A stretch of DNA of 64,000 nucleotides from Candidatus Dependentiae bacterium (lineage in GTDB: Bacteria; Babelota; Babeliae; Babelales; UBA12411). The notes under the pieces were generated by a model that ran no database searches, had not been told where the DNA came from, and worked only from the letters and a program-made list of their open reading frames with translations. The stretch is taken from assembly GCA_003511165.1 (NCBI GenBank), contig DOJW01000001.1, positions 113,839-177,838 of the forward strand. The letters run 5' to 3'. A program made the translations under genes and the position numbers. Positions 19,963 to 30,171 of this stretch are shown here, one piece after another. How positions within the stretch are numbered: the stretch's first letter is position 1; each line of letters begins with the position of its first letter.

Positions 19963-20615
19963 ATAATATGAAAGATAGTGCATTGTTATTATCGCATGAA
20001 AAGTTAAAATTTTTAGAAAAATATTTGCAAGGTTCTTTAATTTTGGATGTTGGGTGTGGAGTTGGAGCATATAGCAATTGGTTAGTAAAAAATCATCCAA
20101 ATTTAGAAATTATTGCTTTAGATCAATTGGAAAATATATTCGAAAACGATACGATAACGTATATTAAAAGCGATCTTGAGCAGGGTTTAACTTTAGATAA
20201 AGAAAATTTTGATACTATATTGACTTTTGATGTGATAGAACACATTTCAAATGAAAATTTTTTGTTAAATTCTATTTTTAAAAAAAATAAAAAAGGTGGT
20301 ATTTTGTTGGGTTCGGTTCCTCATGATGAAGATGTTTTTTTACCTAAATATAATTTAACTTTTTATCATCGATCTGATTTAACACATAAAAGGTATTATA
20401 CTGTAGAGTCTTTATCAAAATTACTTCAAGGAAATGGATTTGAAATTATTACGATAGAGAAAAAAGGTGGGGTATCGCCACAAGTTTTTGCAGAATTTTT
20501 TCATCCTAGATTTAAATTTATATTAAAGAAATTTATTGGTATTGGTAGAAGAATTGGTTTAATAAAAACCAATATTTTATATTCGGATTTATTTTTTGCT
20601 GCTAAAAAACTTTAA
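19959..20615 (+). CDS. Class I SAM-dependent methyltransferase
   Basis: A 218-residue methyltransferase with motif I LILDVGCGVGAYSNWL, acidic post-motif IIALDQ and TFDVIEHISNE. It overlaps the CgeB-like gene by 4 bases, so it probably methylates the same glycan. It is one of three methyltransferases in the locus. Substrate unknown. Confidence 0.75.
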   Translation: MNNMKDSALLLSHEKLKFLEKYLQGSLILDVGCGVGAYSNWLVKNHPNLEIIALDQLENIFENDTITYIKSDLEQGLTLDKENFDTILTFDVIEHISNENFLLNSIFKKNKKGGILLGSVPHDEDVFLPKYNLTFYHRSDLTHKRYYTVESLSKLLQGNGFEIITIEKKGGVSPQVFAEFFHPRFKFILKKFIGIGRRIGLIKTNILYSDLFFAAKKL

Positions 20616-20642
20616 AAATTTTTAATATAAAAGGATATGCTT

Positions 20643-21905
20643 GTGAAGCAAAAAACTAAAATAGCTATTCTTACTATTCATCCATACAATTATGGCGGGG
20701 TTTTAAAAACGGTAAAAGCTGTTTATAACTTTTGCAAAATTTATTTTGAACCTAAATTATTTTTTTTGGGTTTTGAACCAGAAATATCTGCTTATCTAAA
20801 AGGTTTTAAGTTTAATTCTGAAACTAGATATAAAAATTATTTAGGTATGGATTCTATAGAGATAGGAGCACGATGGTCATTTTGGGAGCCTGGACATTAT
20901 TTTTTTACCAAAAAAGCATGGGAAAGAGAATTAAAAGAATATGACTATATTTTTGTGGTAAGTGGAACTTCTATTGCTGCTCATCCTGCTATTTTGTTGA
21001 ATAAAAAATTTGTTCTTTGGGCTGGAACTTCTTTTGTAGATGATAGATTTGTGCGTATTGCTAAAATACCTTTGATTCGAAGATTTATTGATAAAGTCGC
21101 GTCTTTTTTTATGAATAAAATTGAGAAGAAAATTTTAATAAACGCTGATTATATTTGGACTTTAAGTTCTCATACAAAATCTTATTTCGAAAAAATTATT
21201 GGTTTTAAAAAAGAAAATTTAGAAGCAGTAGGATACTTTTTGGAAGATGATTTTTTATTACAAAATATTGATTTTGATGCACGTGATAAATGTTTGATTG
21301 CTGTGGGTAGATTTTCGGATCCTAGAAAAAACATAACAATGTTACTAAATGTTTTTGAAAAAATTTGTTCTGTTTTACCTGAATATAAATTATTTATTGT
21401 AGGTTTAAAGCCAGATAAAAAAGATTTACAAAAATTTGAGTCTAAAAATTTTTATAAGAATGTTATTTTTACAGGTGTTGTTTCGAATCAAGAATTAAAA
21501 GATTTATATAAAAAATCAACTTTGAAGCTTATCACTTCTTATCAGGAAGGTTTTGGTATAGCAGGATTAGAGGCTATGGCTTTTGGTTTGCCAATTGTTT
21601 CTGCCGATTGTGGTGGCCCTAGGGATTATGTTAAAGATGGAGAAAATGGTTTTTTAGTAAAAGTTAATGATATAAATGATATGGCTCAAAAATCGTTATT
21701 AATTTTAGAAAATTCTAATTTACATAAAAAAATGAGTGAAAAATCATTAGAGATTATTAGAACTAAATTTTCAAAAGCATTTATTTATTCTAAATGGAAA
21801 AATGGTTTAGTAAAAGTTTATCCGGAATTGAAAGATCTGTTTATTAAAAATGATTTATCTATCGGTATAAAAGAAGAAAAATTAGATGAACATTCTTGTT
21901 ATTAG
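20643..21905 (+). CDS. GT4-family glycosyltransferase
   Basis: A GT-B enzyme of about 420 residues. IAILTIHPYNYGGVLKTVKA opens the acceptor lobe; the donor lobe has LIAVGRFSDPRKNITMLL and YQEGFGIAGLEAMAFGLPIV, the E-x7-E motif. I chose GTG 20643 because AAAAGGA ends at 20635, seven bases before it; ATG 20637 has only one base of spacing. It overlaps the following glycosyltransferase gene by 20 bases. Confidence 0.8.
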   Translation: MKQKTKIAILTIHPYNYGGVLKTVKAVYNFCKIYFEPKLFFLGFEPEISAYLKGFKFNSETRYKNYLGMDSIEIGARWSFWEPGHYFFTKKAWERELKEYDYIFVVSGTSIAAHPAILLNKKFVLWAGTSFVDDRFVRIAKIPLIRRFIDKVASFFMNKIEKKILINADYIWTLSSHTKSYFEKIIGFKKENLEAVGYFLEDDFLLQNIDFDARDKCLIAVGRFSDPRKNITMLLNVFEKICSVLPEYKLFIVGLKPDKKDLQKFESKNFYKNVIFTGVVSNQELKDLYKKSTLKLITSYQEGFGIAGLEAMAFGLPIVSADCGGPRDYVKDGENGFLVKVNDINDMAQKSLLILENSNLHKKMSEKSLEIIRTKFSKAFIYSKWKNGLVKVYPELKDLFIKNDLSIGIKEEKLDEHSCY

Positions 21906-23025
21906 TCATACTTACATCGCTTCTATTAATCGCGATAAATGGAAAGTTTTAGCACAATTATATCCACAGATAAATTTAAAAGTTTTAGTTCCAACTGTTT
22001 GGCAAGATGTTTTGTTTAAATTAGAAGCTGATGATTTAGATAAAGATAATTTGAAAAATTGTGAATTTTTACCGCTTGATACTTTTAAAGGTGGAAATGA
22101 AGTTTTGTATGGTTATTATCCAATTAAATTCATTAAGTTGCTTAAAAGCTTTAAGCCGTATTTGATTCATGTTGAGCAAGGTGATAATGCTTTTAGTTAT
22201 TTTCAATCTATTTTATTTTCAAAATTATTTTGTAAAAAAACAAAGTTTACATTTTTTACTTGGATAAATTGGAAGCCAAAAAAGTCTTGGAAATATAAAT
22301 TTTTTTGGCAGTTTGTCGAAAGTTTTAATTTGAGAAATTCTAACGGAGCTTTTGTTGGGAACGAAGATGCTAAAAATATTTTGAAAGAAAAATATTTCAA
22401 AAAGCCAATTTTAGTTTTGCCACAGCTCGGCGTTGATACGAATTTTTTTGTTCCAAAATCTAAAGAGCAAAATAAAACGATAGGGTTTGTTGGAAGGCTT
22501 GTGAGAGAAAAAGGTATATTTGATTTGGTTGATGCTTTTTCACAAATTATTTTTGATCATCCAGAATGGAAATTAAAATTTTTGGGTGGTGGAAACCATG
22601 CAGAAGATTTTAAAAAATATATTGCTCAAAAAAACTTAGAAAATAAAATAACGATTTGTAATTCGGTGGATCATTTTCAAGTAAAAGATTTTATCCAAAG
22701 CGTAGATTTTTTAGTTTTGCCCTCTTTTGATACCAATTTATGGAGAGAACAGTTTGGGCATGTAATTATTGAAGCTATGTCATGTAAGGTCTCGGTTATT
22801 GGTTCGGATGCTGGTGAAATACCAAATGTTATTGCTGATGCCGGATTAATTTTTGAACAGAGAGATATTAAAGGTCTTGCTGGTTGTTTAAAAATTTTAA
22901 TTGAAGATAAAAATTTAAGAGAAAAGTTGGCGGAAAAAGGATACGAGAGAGTAAAGAAATTTTATTCGCACGAAGCAATTGCAAAAAGAACTTATGAATT
23001 TTGGTGCGAAGTGTTAAAATCTTGA
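21886..23025 (+). CDS. GT4-family glycosyltransferase
   Basis: A 379-residue GT-B enzyme. The donor lobe shows IGFVGRLVREKGIFDLVDAF, WKLKFLGGG and FGHVIIEAMSCKVSVIGSDAGEIP (quoted in parts). No membrane anchor is seen. It is translationally coupled to the previous glycosyltransferase through a 20-base overlap, so the two probably add successive sugars. Confidence 0.8.
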   Translation: MNILVISHTYIASINRDKWKVLAQLYPQINLKVLVPTVWQDVLFKLEADDLDKDNLKNCEFLPLDTFKGGNEVLYGYYPIKFIKLLKSFKPYLIHVEQGDNAFSYFQSILFSKLFCKKTKFTFFTWINWKPKKSWKYKFFWQFVESFNLRNSNGAFVGNEDAKNILKEKYFKKPILVLPQLGVDTNFFVPKSKEQNKTIGFVGRLVREKGIFDLVDAFSQIIFDHPEWKLKFLGGGNHAEDFKKYIAQKNLENKITICNSVDHFQVKDFIQSVDFLVLPSFDTNLWREQFGHVIIEAMSCKVSVIGSDAGEIPNVIADAGLIFEQRDIKGLAGCLKILIEDKNLREKLAEKGYERVKKFYSHEAIAKRTYEFWCEVLKS

Positions 23026-23057
23026 AAAATTATCTTTAAAAAATTAAAGGAGTTTTA

Positions 23058-24440
23058 ATGAAAAAAATTGCAGTAGTTGGTGCAGGGTATGTTGGACTTG
23101 TTACGGGGGCATGTTTTGCACATAAAGGTGAAGATGTAACGATAGTCGAAAATAATGAAAGCAAAATTCAAAGCCTTTTAGCTGGTAAAATACCTTTTTA
23201 TGAACCAGGCTTGGATTTAATAGTTAAAGAATCACTCGAAAATCAAAAATTAAAATTTGTAAAATCTGTTGATGAAGCGCTCAAAAAAAGACCTGATATA
23301 ATTTTTATATGTGTTGGGACTCCCACAAGTGATGTAGGAATTCCTGATCTTTCGTATGTCTATGCCGTTGCAAAAGAAGTGGGCCAAAACATTAATGACT
23401 ATTGTCTTATTGTTGATAAATCTACAGTTCCTGTAGGGACGGCAAAAGAGGTCAAAGAAATAATTAATCAAGAACTTGCAAGGCGAAAATTAAGTGTAGA
23501 TTTTGATGTTGCTTCAAATCCGGAGTTTTTAAAAGAAGGAAGTGCAGTACTTGATTTTTTGGAGCCGGATAGGGTTGTGGTTGGAGTAGAAAGCGAAAAA
23601 GCGGAAGTTAATTTGCGAGATTTGTACAAGAAATTTTGTACATCATCTGAGCAGTTTATGGTTATGAAAATAGAATCTGCTGAATTAACAAAATATGCGT
23701 CGAATGCAATGCTTGCAACTAGAATCAGTTTTATAAATCAACTTGCATTACTAGCAGATACAGCGGGTGCTGATATCGAAGAAATAAAAAGGGGTATGGG
23801 CAAAGATAAAAGAATTGGATCTGCATTTTTGAATGCGGGCATTGGTTACGGTGGAAGTTGTTTCCCTAAAGACTTAAGAGCATTAGTTTATATGGGGGAA
23901 AAACATAAGCAATTGATGACGCTTGCAAAAGAGGTAGAAAATATTAATAAACGACAACGAATTGCATTTTTAGAGAAAATTGAAAAACATTATGGTCAAA
24001 GTCTAAAAGATAAAAAAGTTGGCATTTGGGGACTTGCTTTTAAACCTGAAACTGATGATATTCGCTGTGCTCCTTCGCTTGATATTATCCCTGCTTTGCT
24101 TGAAATCGGTTGTAAAATTTTCGCATATGATCCTATTGCTGCTGAAAATATAAAAAATATTTATGGTGAAAAAATAAACTTTGCAAATACTGCAAATGAT
24201 GTTTTAGCTAATTCTGATTTTTTAATAATTTTGACAGAATGGAACGAGTTCTTAAAATTTAAGCCACAAGATTTTTGTATACTTTCAGACAAAATTGTTT
24301 TCGATGGACGTAACTGTTTTGATCCAATTTCGATGGCAATGGCTGGAATTGATTATTTTACCGTAGGAAGAGATTGCTTGAGTAGAGATTATTTTAATGT
24401 TAATTGCTGTCAATCTAAAAAGTCTGAATGTGAAATTTAG
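23058..24440 (+). CDS. ugd: UDP-glucose 6-dehydrogenase
   Basis: A 460-residue UDP-glucose/GDP-mannose dehydrogenase. The N-terminal KKIAVVGAGYVGLVTGACFA binds NAD, FICVGTPTSD and KSTVPVGTA are conserved, and the catalytic nucleophile is C268 in GYGGSCFPKD. The C-terminal WGLAFKPETDDIR matches the UDP-binding domain. The product, UDP-glucuronate, is an acid sugar donor. AAAGGAG precedes the ATG. The AsnB-type amidotransferase begins 9 bases later and could amidate this uronic acid. UDP-HexNAc dehydrogenase activity is an alternative. Confidence 0.85.
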   Translation: MKKIAVVGAGYVGLVTGACFAHKGEDVTIVENNESKIQSLLAGKIPFYEPGLDLIVKESLENQKLKFVKSVDEALKKRPDIIFICVGTPTSDVGIPDLSYVYAVAKEVGQNINDYCLIVDKSTVPVGTAKEVKEIINQELARRKLSVDFDVASNPEFLKEGSAVLDFLEPDRVVVGVESEKAEVNLRDLYKKFCTSSEQFMVMKIESAELTKYASNAMLATRISFINQLALLADTAGADIEEIKRGMGKDKRIGSAFLNAGIGYGGSCFPKDLRALVYMGEKHKQLMTLAKEVENINKRQRIAFLEKIEKHYGQSLKDKKVGIWGLAFKPETDDIRCAPSLDIIPALLEIGCKIFAYDPIAAENIKNIYGEKINFANTANDVLANSDFLIILTEWNEFLKFKPQDFCILSDKIVFDGRNCFDPISMAMAGIDYFTVGRDCLSRDYFNVNCCQSKKSECEI

Positions 24441-24449
24441 GATATAAAA

Positions 24450-26363
24450 GTGTGCGGAATTGCTGGGATAATTGTAGATAGCAGTCATAGTGATTTTCAA
24501 AAATTAACGATAGATTTTTCTTCTGATATAAAATTAATGACAGAATCTATTTCGCATCGAGGAATGGACAGTGGTAACTATTTTATAGATGACGAAAAGG
24601 GTTGTTTTTTAGGTCATCGTAGGCTTTCAATAATAGATTTATCAGATGTGGCAAACCAACCAATGGATTCGCTTGATGGTCGGTACAAAATAATTTTTAA
24701 CGGCGAAATCTACAATTATCAGCAACTTACAAGTGAGCTTGAAGCTGAAGGTGTAAAATTTGTAACAAAAAGCGACACTGAGGTTTTGTTAAATTTGTAC
24801 ATTTTATACGGTAAATCTTGCCTAAAAAACTTGCGTGGAATGTTTTCTTTTGCAATTTGGGATAGTAATGAGAAAAGGCTTTTTGCAGCACGCGATCATC
24901 TTGGTAAAAAGCCTTTTAATTTTATTGTCGGTGAAAAAGGGGGCGTTAAATATTTTGCGTTTTCTTCAGAGCTAAAATCTTTTTCAAATCTTTCTTTTTA
25001 TAAAAAAGAGTTAAATCTTGCCGCAGTAAATGAATATCTATCTTTTTATTCGATAAATGCACCCGACAGTTTTTACAAAGATGTTTATGCATTGCCGCCT
25101 GCACATTTTGCAGAATTTAAGGATGGAAATTTAGAAATTGGAAGATATTGGGATTTGCGAGAAATCCAAACAAATTGTGATTTAAATTTGCATCAGATTA
25201 AAACAAATTTACGAGACTTAGTAAAAGAATCTGTAAGGCTTAGAATGCGCGCCGATGTTCCAGTTGGTGCATTTTTGAGCGGTGGGTTGGATTCAACAAC
25301 TATCGTTGGTCTCATGTCAACGTTGACCGACATTCCTGTTAAAACTTTTAGCATTGGTTTTGAAAAAGAGGGAAGTTATATTGATGAACTCAGTTTAGCT
25401 AGTAAGGTTGCAAAGAAATTTGGTTGTGATCATCATGAAACAATAATTTCGGGAACACAGTTCAAAAAAGTTTTTAATGATTTTATTTATTACATTGATC
25501 AACCAAGTGGTGATGGAATAAATGGTTTTTTAGTTTCGCAAGTTGCCGCGCAGCATGTTAAAGTTTCGCTTAGTGGTTTAGGTGGTGATGAGGTTTTTTT
25601 AGGGTATCGATATTTTCAAGATTTACTCAGGTTGCAAAAATTTGATGGTTCGTTTAATAAAAAATTTATTTCGATATTCGCTGATCTTTTTAATAAAAAT
25701 AAAATATTTAGATCACTAGCATATAAAACAGGTTTTTCATTTTTAAGATTTTATGGTTTGAAAGATAAAGATATTTATCTACAAATGCGATCGATTTTTC
25801 AAATTGATGAAAAAGAGAAATTAGTTAAAAACAAAGATATTTTAAAATTCGATTATTTATCAAAGGCTTCTAATATTTTGGACCCTATTTTTAGTCGAAG
25901 CGATGATTTTTTAAATAAATTTTCAAAATCAGAATTGTCTTGGTATACGCCCGGCATGCTTCTCAAAGATTCGGATGTTACAGCGATGGCTTTTACGCTA
26001 GAAGTGCGAGTGCCATTTCTTGATAAAAATTTAGTTGAATGTTTATTAACTGTTCCAAGTAAGTACAAAATCTATGAAGGGCAAAAGTATAATAAGCCTT
26101 TACTTGCTAATTTGTTTGATGGTTTGATACCAGCGGAAATCTTAAATTTTCCAAAGCATGGTTTTGAAATGCCAATTGGTTTTTGGCTTATAAAACATTT
26201 TGAAAAAGAGCTAAATTATTTACAAAATGTTAGTTTTTTAAATCAAGAATATGTCAAAAAATTGGTTTGTGATTTACGTCGAAATCCTAAAAATTACTTA
26301 AAAGTTTGGACATTGCTTGTTTTGTGTAAATGGCTGGAAAAACAAGGTTTTGAGATTGCATGA
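24450..26363 (+). CDS. asnB: AsnB-type glutamine amidotransferase
   Basis: A 637-residue asparagine synthase-family protein with GTG start, so that Met is removed to expose Cys2 (MCGIAGI) as Ntn nucleophile. The glutaminase domain has SHRGMDSG and FNGEIYNY; the ATP-pyrophosphatase loop is SGGLDST at 277-283. AsnB-like enzymes inside O-antigen loci (WbpS type) amidate uronic acids; being adjacent to ugd supports that. True asparagine synthesis remains possible. Confidence 0.8.
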   Translation: MCGIAGIIVDSSHSDFQKLTIDFSSDIKLMTESISHRGMDSGNYFIDDEKGCFLGHRRLSIIDLSDVANQPMDSLDGRYKIIFNGEIYNYQQLTSELEAEGVKFVTKSDTEVLLNLYILYGKSCLKNLRGMFSFAIWDSNEKRLFAARDHLGKKPFNFIVGEKGGVKYFAFSSELKSFSNLSFYKKELNLAAVNEYLSFYSINAPDSFYKDVYALPPAHFAEFKDGNLEIGRYWDLREIQTNCDLNLHQIKTNLRDLVKESVRLRMRADVPVGAFLSGGLDSTTIVGLMSTLTDIPVKTFSIGFEKEGSYIDELSLASKVAKKFGCDHHETIISGTQFKKVFNDFIYYIDQPSGDGINGFLVSQVAAQHVKVSLSGLGGDEVFLGYRYFQDLLRLQKFDGSFNKKFISIFADLFNKNKIFRSLAYKTGFSFLRFYGLKDKDIYLQMRSIFQIDEKEKLVKNKDILKFDYLSKASNILDPIFSRSDDFLNKFSKSELSWYTPGMLLKDSDVTAMAFTLEVRVPFLDKNLVECLLTVPSKYKIYEGQKYNKPLLANLFDGLIPAEILNFPKHGFEMPIGFWLIKHFEKELNYLQNVSFLNQEYVKKLVCDLRRNPKNYLKVWTLLVLCKWLEKQGFEIA

Positions 26364-26364
26364 A

Positions 26365-27549
26365 ATGAAAAAGAAAATTTTATATATTCATCATGGGATT
26401 GGAATCGGTGGTGCGCCATTAAGTCTGCTTTATTTAATTCAAAATTTGGATAAATCAAATTTTCATCCCGTTGTTTTATTTTTACAAGATTCAGAGGTTA
26501 TCGATTTATACAAATCAAAAGGTATCGAGGTTTATGGACCTCTAAATTTAAATGATTTTCCTCATACAAAAATTTGGAACATTAAGTGGTATCAATTTTT
26601 GTTTTTTTTAAAAGTCATTGGGGATAATTTTAAAGTTTTATTTTTTGAAGCTGAGAAATGGTTTGATCTTATAAAACCAGATATCGTTCATTTAAATACA
26701 AGTTCTTTGATTGTTTGGGGAAAAGTTGCTCATAAAAAAGGAATTCCAGTTGTTTGGCATATTCGAGAACCTTTGGCTCCTGGTTATTTAGGAATTCGTA
26801 GGTTTATCATTAAAAAATTTGTGGAGAAATATGCTACGAAGATTGTACCAATTTGCAAAAACGATGCAAAACCATGGCAAAACAATCCAAAAGTAGAAGT
26901 TGTTTATAATGCGGTTGATCCTAAAATATTTGACTATAATTTATACCCATACGCTAATAATGATTTAAAAATTTTATTTTTGGGAGGGCTGTCAAAAGAA
27001 AAAGGGACATTGGTTATTTTTAAGGCCTTTGAAAAGCTATTAAAAGAAATTCCGAATGCAAAACTTGTTGTTGCCGGATATTTTAATAATCAACAATCTA
27101 AATCGTATTTTAAATATTTTTTGCCAAGTGAAGTTTATAAAAGACAAATCAATAAAATATTAGAAAAAATAAAAGATAAAATTATTTTTTTAGGGCCGAT
27201 CAAAAATGTACCGCAAATAATGGCAGAATCTTCTGTAATAGTTTTTCCTGCAACTGTTGGACATTTTGCAAGACCTTTAATTGAGGCTGGATTTATGAAA
27301 AAAGCTGTTATTGCATCTAATTTATCTCCATTGGAGGAATTAGTTATTGATCAAAAAACAGGATATTTGATTAATCCCCAAAATATTGATGAATGGGCCG
27401 ATAAATTAAAATTTATTTTGCTTGATAATGTTTTACAACGAAATTTAGGCGTAGAAAATTTTGAATTTTGTAATAAGCATTTTTCAATAAAAGAGCAGTT
27501 AAAAAAGATAGAATCAATTTATGAAAATATTTTGAAATTAAATTTGTGA
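26365..27549 (+). CDS. GT4-family glycosyltransferase
   Basis: A GT-B enzyme of 394 residues. The acceptor lobe opens with ILYIHHGIGIGGAPLSLLYL and the donor lobe has LKILFLGGLSKEKGTLVIF and VGHFARPLIEAGFMKKAVIAS. The frame is open upstream to 26317 inside asnB, but ATG 26365, one base after the asnB stop, gives the natural N-terminus. It is likely the last glycosyltransferase of the locus. Confidence 0.8.
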   Translation: MKKKILYIHHGIGIGGAPLSLLYLIQNLDKSNFHPVVLFLQDSEVIDLYKSKGIEVYGPLNLNDFPHTKIWNIKWYQFLFFLKVIGDNFKVLFFEAEKWFDLIKPDIVHLNTSSLIVWGKVAHKKGIPVVWHIREPLAPGYLGIRRFIIKKFVEKYATKIVPICKNDAKPWQNNPKVEVVYNAVDPKIFDYNLYPYANNDLKILFLGGLSKEKGTLVIFKAFEKLLKEIPNAKLVVAGYFNNQQSKSYFKYFLPSEVYKRQINKILEKIKDKIIFLGPIKNVPQIMAESSVIVFPATVGHFARPLIEAGFMKKAVIASNLSPLEELVIDQKTGYLINPQNIDEWADKLKFILLDNVLQRNLGVENFEFCNKHFSIKEQLKKIESIYENILKLNL

Positions 27550-27556
27550 GTGTGTA

Positions 27557-28357
27557 ATGGAAAAGAATAATCTAAAAAAAGAAGTTTTTAATCATTGGAA
27601 TAAAGCTAGCTGTGGTACGGAAGTTACTCAGAAGCCTAAATATTCAAAAGATTATTTTGAAGAAATAGAACAGTTTCGTTATAAAATTGAACCTGAAATT
27701 TTTTCATTTGCGCAATTCACACGATTGAAAGATAAAAAAGTATTAGAGGTTGGCATTGGTGCTGGGTCTGATTTTTTACAATGGGTTAGATCGGGAGCGA
27801 TTGCTTATGGAATAGATTTGACGCAAGAAGCTATAGACAATGTAACGAATCGGCTGAATTTATATAACTTAAACACAGAAGATTTAAGAGTTGCAGATGC
27901 AGAAAATTTACCTTATGAAAGTAACTTTTTTGACCTTGTTTATTCGTGGGGTGTGATACATCATTCTCCTGATACAAAAAAATGCTTGGAAGAAATTGTA
28001 AGAGTTACAAAGAATAGTGGAAAGATAAAAATAATGATTTATAACAGGCATTCTCTTTTTGCTTTTTATAGATGGGTTAAAACAGCATTATTGAAAGGTA
28101 AAATTTTTAGATCGTTTAAAGACGTATTGTTTTATGATCAAGAAAGTTTGGGAACGAAAGCTTATACATTTAAAGAAGTTAAAAATTTAATAAAAGATTT
28201 GCCTGTTAAATTAATTTCTATAAAGGCTATGGTTTCTAGTCATGACTTGCTTTACTATAAATCTAAACCTGTAAGGTTAATTGCTTATTTTTTGGCTTTT
28301 TTGTTTGGATATAATAGAGTTGGATGGTTTTTGACTATCGAATTAGAAAAAATCTAA
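27557..28357 (+). CDS. Class I SAM-dependent methyltransferase
   Basis: A 266-residue methyltransferase with motif I VLEVGIGAGSDFLQW, YGIDLT, and DLVYSWGVIHHSPDTKKCL, the UbiE/COQ5-like core. The tail is aromatic and mildly hydrophobic, which may allow membrane contact. It closes the plus-strand glycan locus and converges on the minus-strand transporter gene with a 21-base gap. Target unknown: sugar or lipid-linked glycan. Confidence 0.75.
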   Translation: MEKNNLKKEVFNHWNKASCGTEVTQKPKYSKDYFEEIEQFRYKIEPEIFSFAQFTRLKDKKVLEVGIGAGSDFLQWVRSGAIAYGIDLTQEAIDNVTNRLNLYNLNTEDLRVADAENLPYESNFFDLVYSWGVIHHSPDTKKCLEEIVRVTKNSGKIKIMIYNRHSLFAFYRWVKTALLKGKIFRSFKDVLFYDQESLGTKAYTFKEVKNLIKDLPVKLISIKAMVSSHDLLYYKSKPVRLIAYFLAFLFGYNRVGWFLTIELEKI

Positions 28358-28378
28358 GATAAAAATTGGCGCTATAAA

Positions 28379-30073
28379 TTATATCTGTTTTAACTCTAAA
28401 TTTTCTTTAGGCATAACATTTTTAGTCATTTCTATGACTTCACCATTTTGAATCATTAAAATTCTATCCATTTTTTCAATTAAAGACATTCTGTGTGAGA
28501 TCATAATTACTGTTTTTGTTTTTGAAATTTCTTCGAGAGCAAGTCGTATCATTTCTTCAGATTTTGTATCGAGCGCTGATGTGGCTTCGTCAAAGATCAA
28601 AATATCAGGATTTTTGAGTAGAGCTCGAGCGATGGTAAGCCTTTGTTTTTGTCCACCGGAAAGTAATGTTCCATTTTCGCCTACAATTGTTTGGTAACCA
28701 TTTGGAAGGTTTTCGATGAATTCATGTGCGAAAGCTGCTTTACTCGCAGCTTCAACTTCTTCCATCGTTGCATTTGGTTTTGCATATGAAATGTTTGCAA
28801 AGATCGTATCGTTGAATAAAAATGTTTTTTGGCCGACATATCCTATTTGAGACCTTAAACTTTCTGTGGAAATGGTTCTTAAGTCAATGCCATCAATTTT
28901 GATAGCCCCGTTGCTTGGTTCGATAAAACCTAAAAGTAAATCGCAAAAAGTACTTTTTCCGCTTCCCGATGGTCCAACCATTCCAATTGTTTCACCTTTG
29001 TTTAGTTTGATCGATATATTTTTTAAAACCGGTTGGTTTTTGTTGTATTCGAAGGAAACGTTTTCGAATGTAAGAGCATTTGAGAAATTGTTTATGATAA
29101 TATTTCCTGTTTTTTGTGTTGGGTAAGTTTTGTCCATAACTTCAAATACTCTGTTTGCGGATGCGATACCGCTTTGAACATCAGTATAAACGTTGATAAG
29201 TCTTTTTAATGGTTGATAGGCAAATAACATTGCAGCAAAGAATGATGTTAATTGTCCAGGTGTGATACTTCCAGATAAAACCTGCAATGCAGCCACATAA
29301 AAAATAATTCCAAAGCTACTCATTGCTATGATTTCGATAAGAGCTGGTGTGATAGAAATGGCTTGGACGTTTTTCATTATCGAGGAGAAATAGTTGTGTA
29401 GATAGCCTGCAAATTTAGAAGTTGTGCTGTTTTCTGCATTGAAAGATTTGATTTCTCGAATTCCGATAAACATTTCTTGTAAAATCGAACTTATAGAACC
29501 CATGCTGTTCTGACTTCTTCGTGCCGTTTCTCGCATGTTTGTGCCCATTCTTTTGATAATAAATGCAATTACGGGTCCTAAAATAAGAATGACACAAGCA
29601 AGTTTTGGAGTTTGATACACTGCAACTAAAAGCAAAAATATAGCTTCAAAAAAACTTCTTACACCATTTTTTATAGCTGAAGAAGATGCGTTTTGGATCA
29701 TTGTTATATCACTCAAAAAGTGAGACATGAGGTCGCCGGTAGTTTTTTCTTGATAAAAGGATGTTGGGTAATAAATTATTTTTTTGAAAAGATCTAAGCG
29801 AATGTCATTGACCACTTTGCTGCCAACCCAGTTCATGTAATAGTTTGAAAGATACATAAAAAGACCTTTTACCAAGAATAAACTGATCATGATTATGACA
29901 AAAGGGATCAAAAGATAAGTTAATCTTTCGACAAAAACTTTATCAACTAAGAACTTGATAAGGTAAGTTGGGGCTGCAGAAATTATTCCATAAGCTGTTG
30001 CAGCGATAATGGATAAAACTAACCGTTTCCAGTATTTCTTTGTATAGCTAAAAATTCTTTTTAATGTATTCAT
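28379..30073 (-). CDS. msbA: MsbA-like ABC exporter
   Basis: A 564-residue half-transporter: about six membrane helices to residue ~310, then an ATPase with Walker A VGPSGSGKST near 366-375, signature LLSGGQKQR, Walker B ILIFDEATSALD and MISHRMS. The length and domain order fit MsbA, the lipid A flippase, and kdsA in this window shows the cell makes KDO-lipid A. It differs from the PglK-like protein of the glycan locus. No strong ribosome site is visible. Drug or peptide export is an alternative. Confidence 0.7.
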   Translation of the reverse strand: MNTLKRIFSYTKKYWKRLVLSIIAATAYGIISAAPTYLIKFLVDKVFVERLTYLLIPFVIIMISLFLVKGLFMYLSNYYMNWVGSKVVNDIRLDLFKKIIYYPTSFYQEKTTGDLMSHFLSDITMIQNASSSAIKNGVRSFFEAIFLLLVAVYQTPKLACVILILGPVIAFIIKRMGTNMRETARRSQNSMGSISSILQEMFIGIREIKSFNAENSTTSKFAGYLHNYFSSIMKNVQAISITPALIEIIAMSSFGIIFYVAALQVLSGSITPGQLTSFFAAMLFAYQPLKRLINVYTDVQSGIASANRVFEVMDKTYPTQKTGNIIINNFSNALTFENVSFEYNKNQPVLKNISIKLNKGETIGMVGPSGSGKSTFCDLLLGFIEPSNGAIKIDGIDLRTISTESLRSQIGYVGQKTFLFNDTIFANISYAKPNATMEEVEAASKAAFAHEFIENLPNGYQTIVGENGTLLSGGQKQRLTIARALLKNPDILIFDEATSALDTKSEEMIRLALEEISKTKTVIMISHRMSLIEKMDRILMIQNGEVIEMTKNVMPKENLELKQI

Positions 30074-30106
30074 TTATTTTTATCAAATTTAACCAATAAA
30101 ACAGAC

Positions 30107-30122
30107 TAAACCTTAAGGTTTA
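30107..30122. promoter_or_regulatory. 16-bp perfect palindrome upstream of msbA-like gene
   Basis: TAAACCTTAAGGTTTA is a perfect 16-base palindrome about 34 bases upstream of the minus-strand transporter start, in the gap after glyA. It could be an operator; chance occurrence in AT-rich DNA is possible. Confidence 0.25.
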
Positions 30123-30171
30123 ATTATAAATTCTAAAAATTTAAAAGCTAGTACGGGAAATAAAACTTTAT

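Noticed and set aside
28379..30073. Second PglK-like flippase for the glycan locus
   Set aside because: It lies on the opposite strand after the locus and lacks the PglK-type N-terminal pattern; MsbA-like lipid export fits better.
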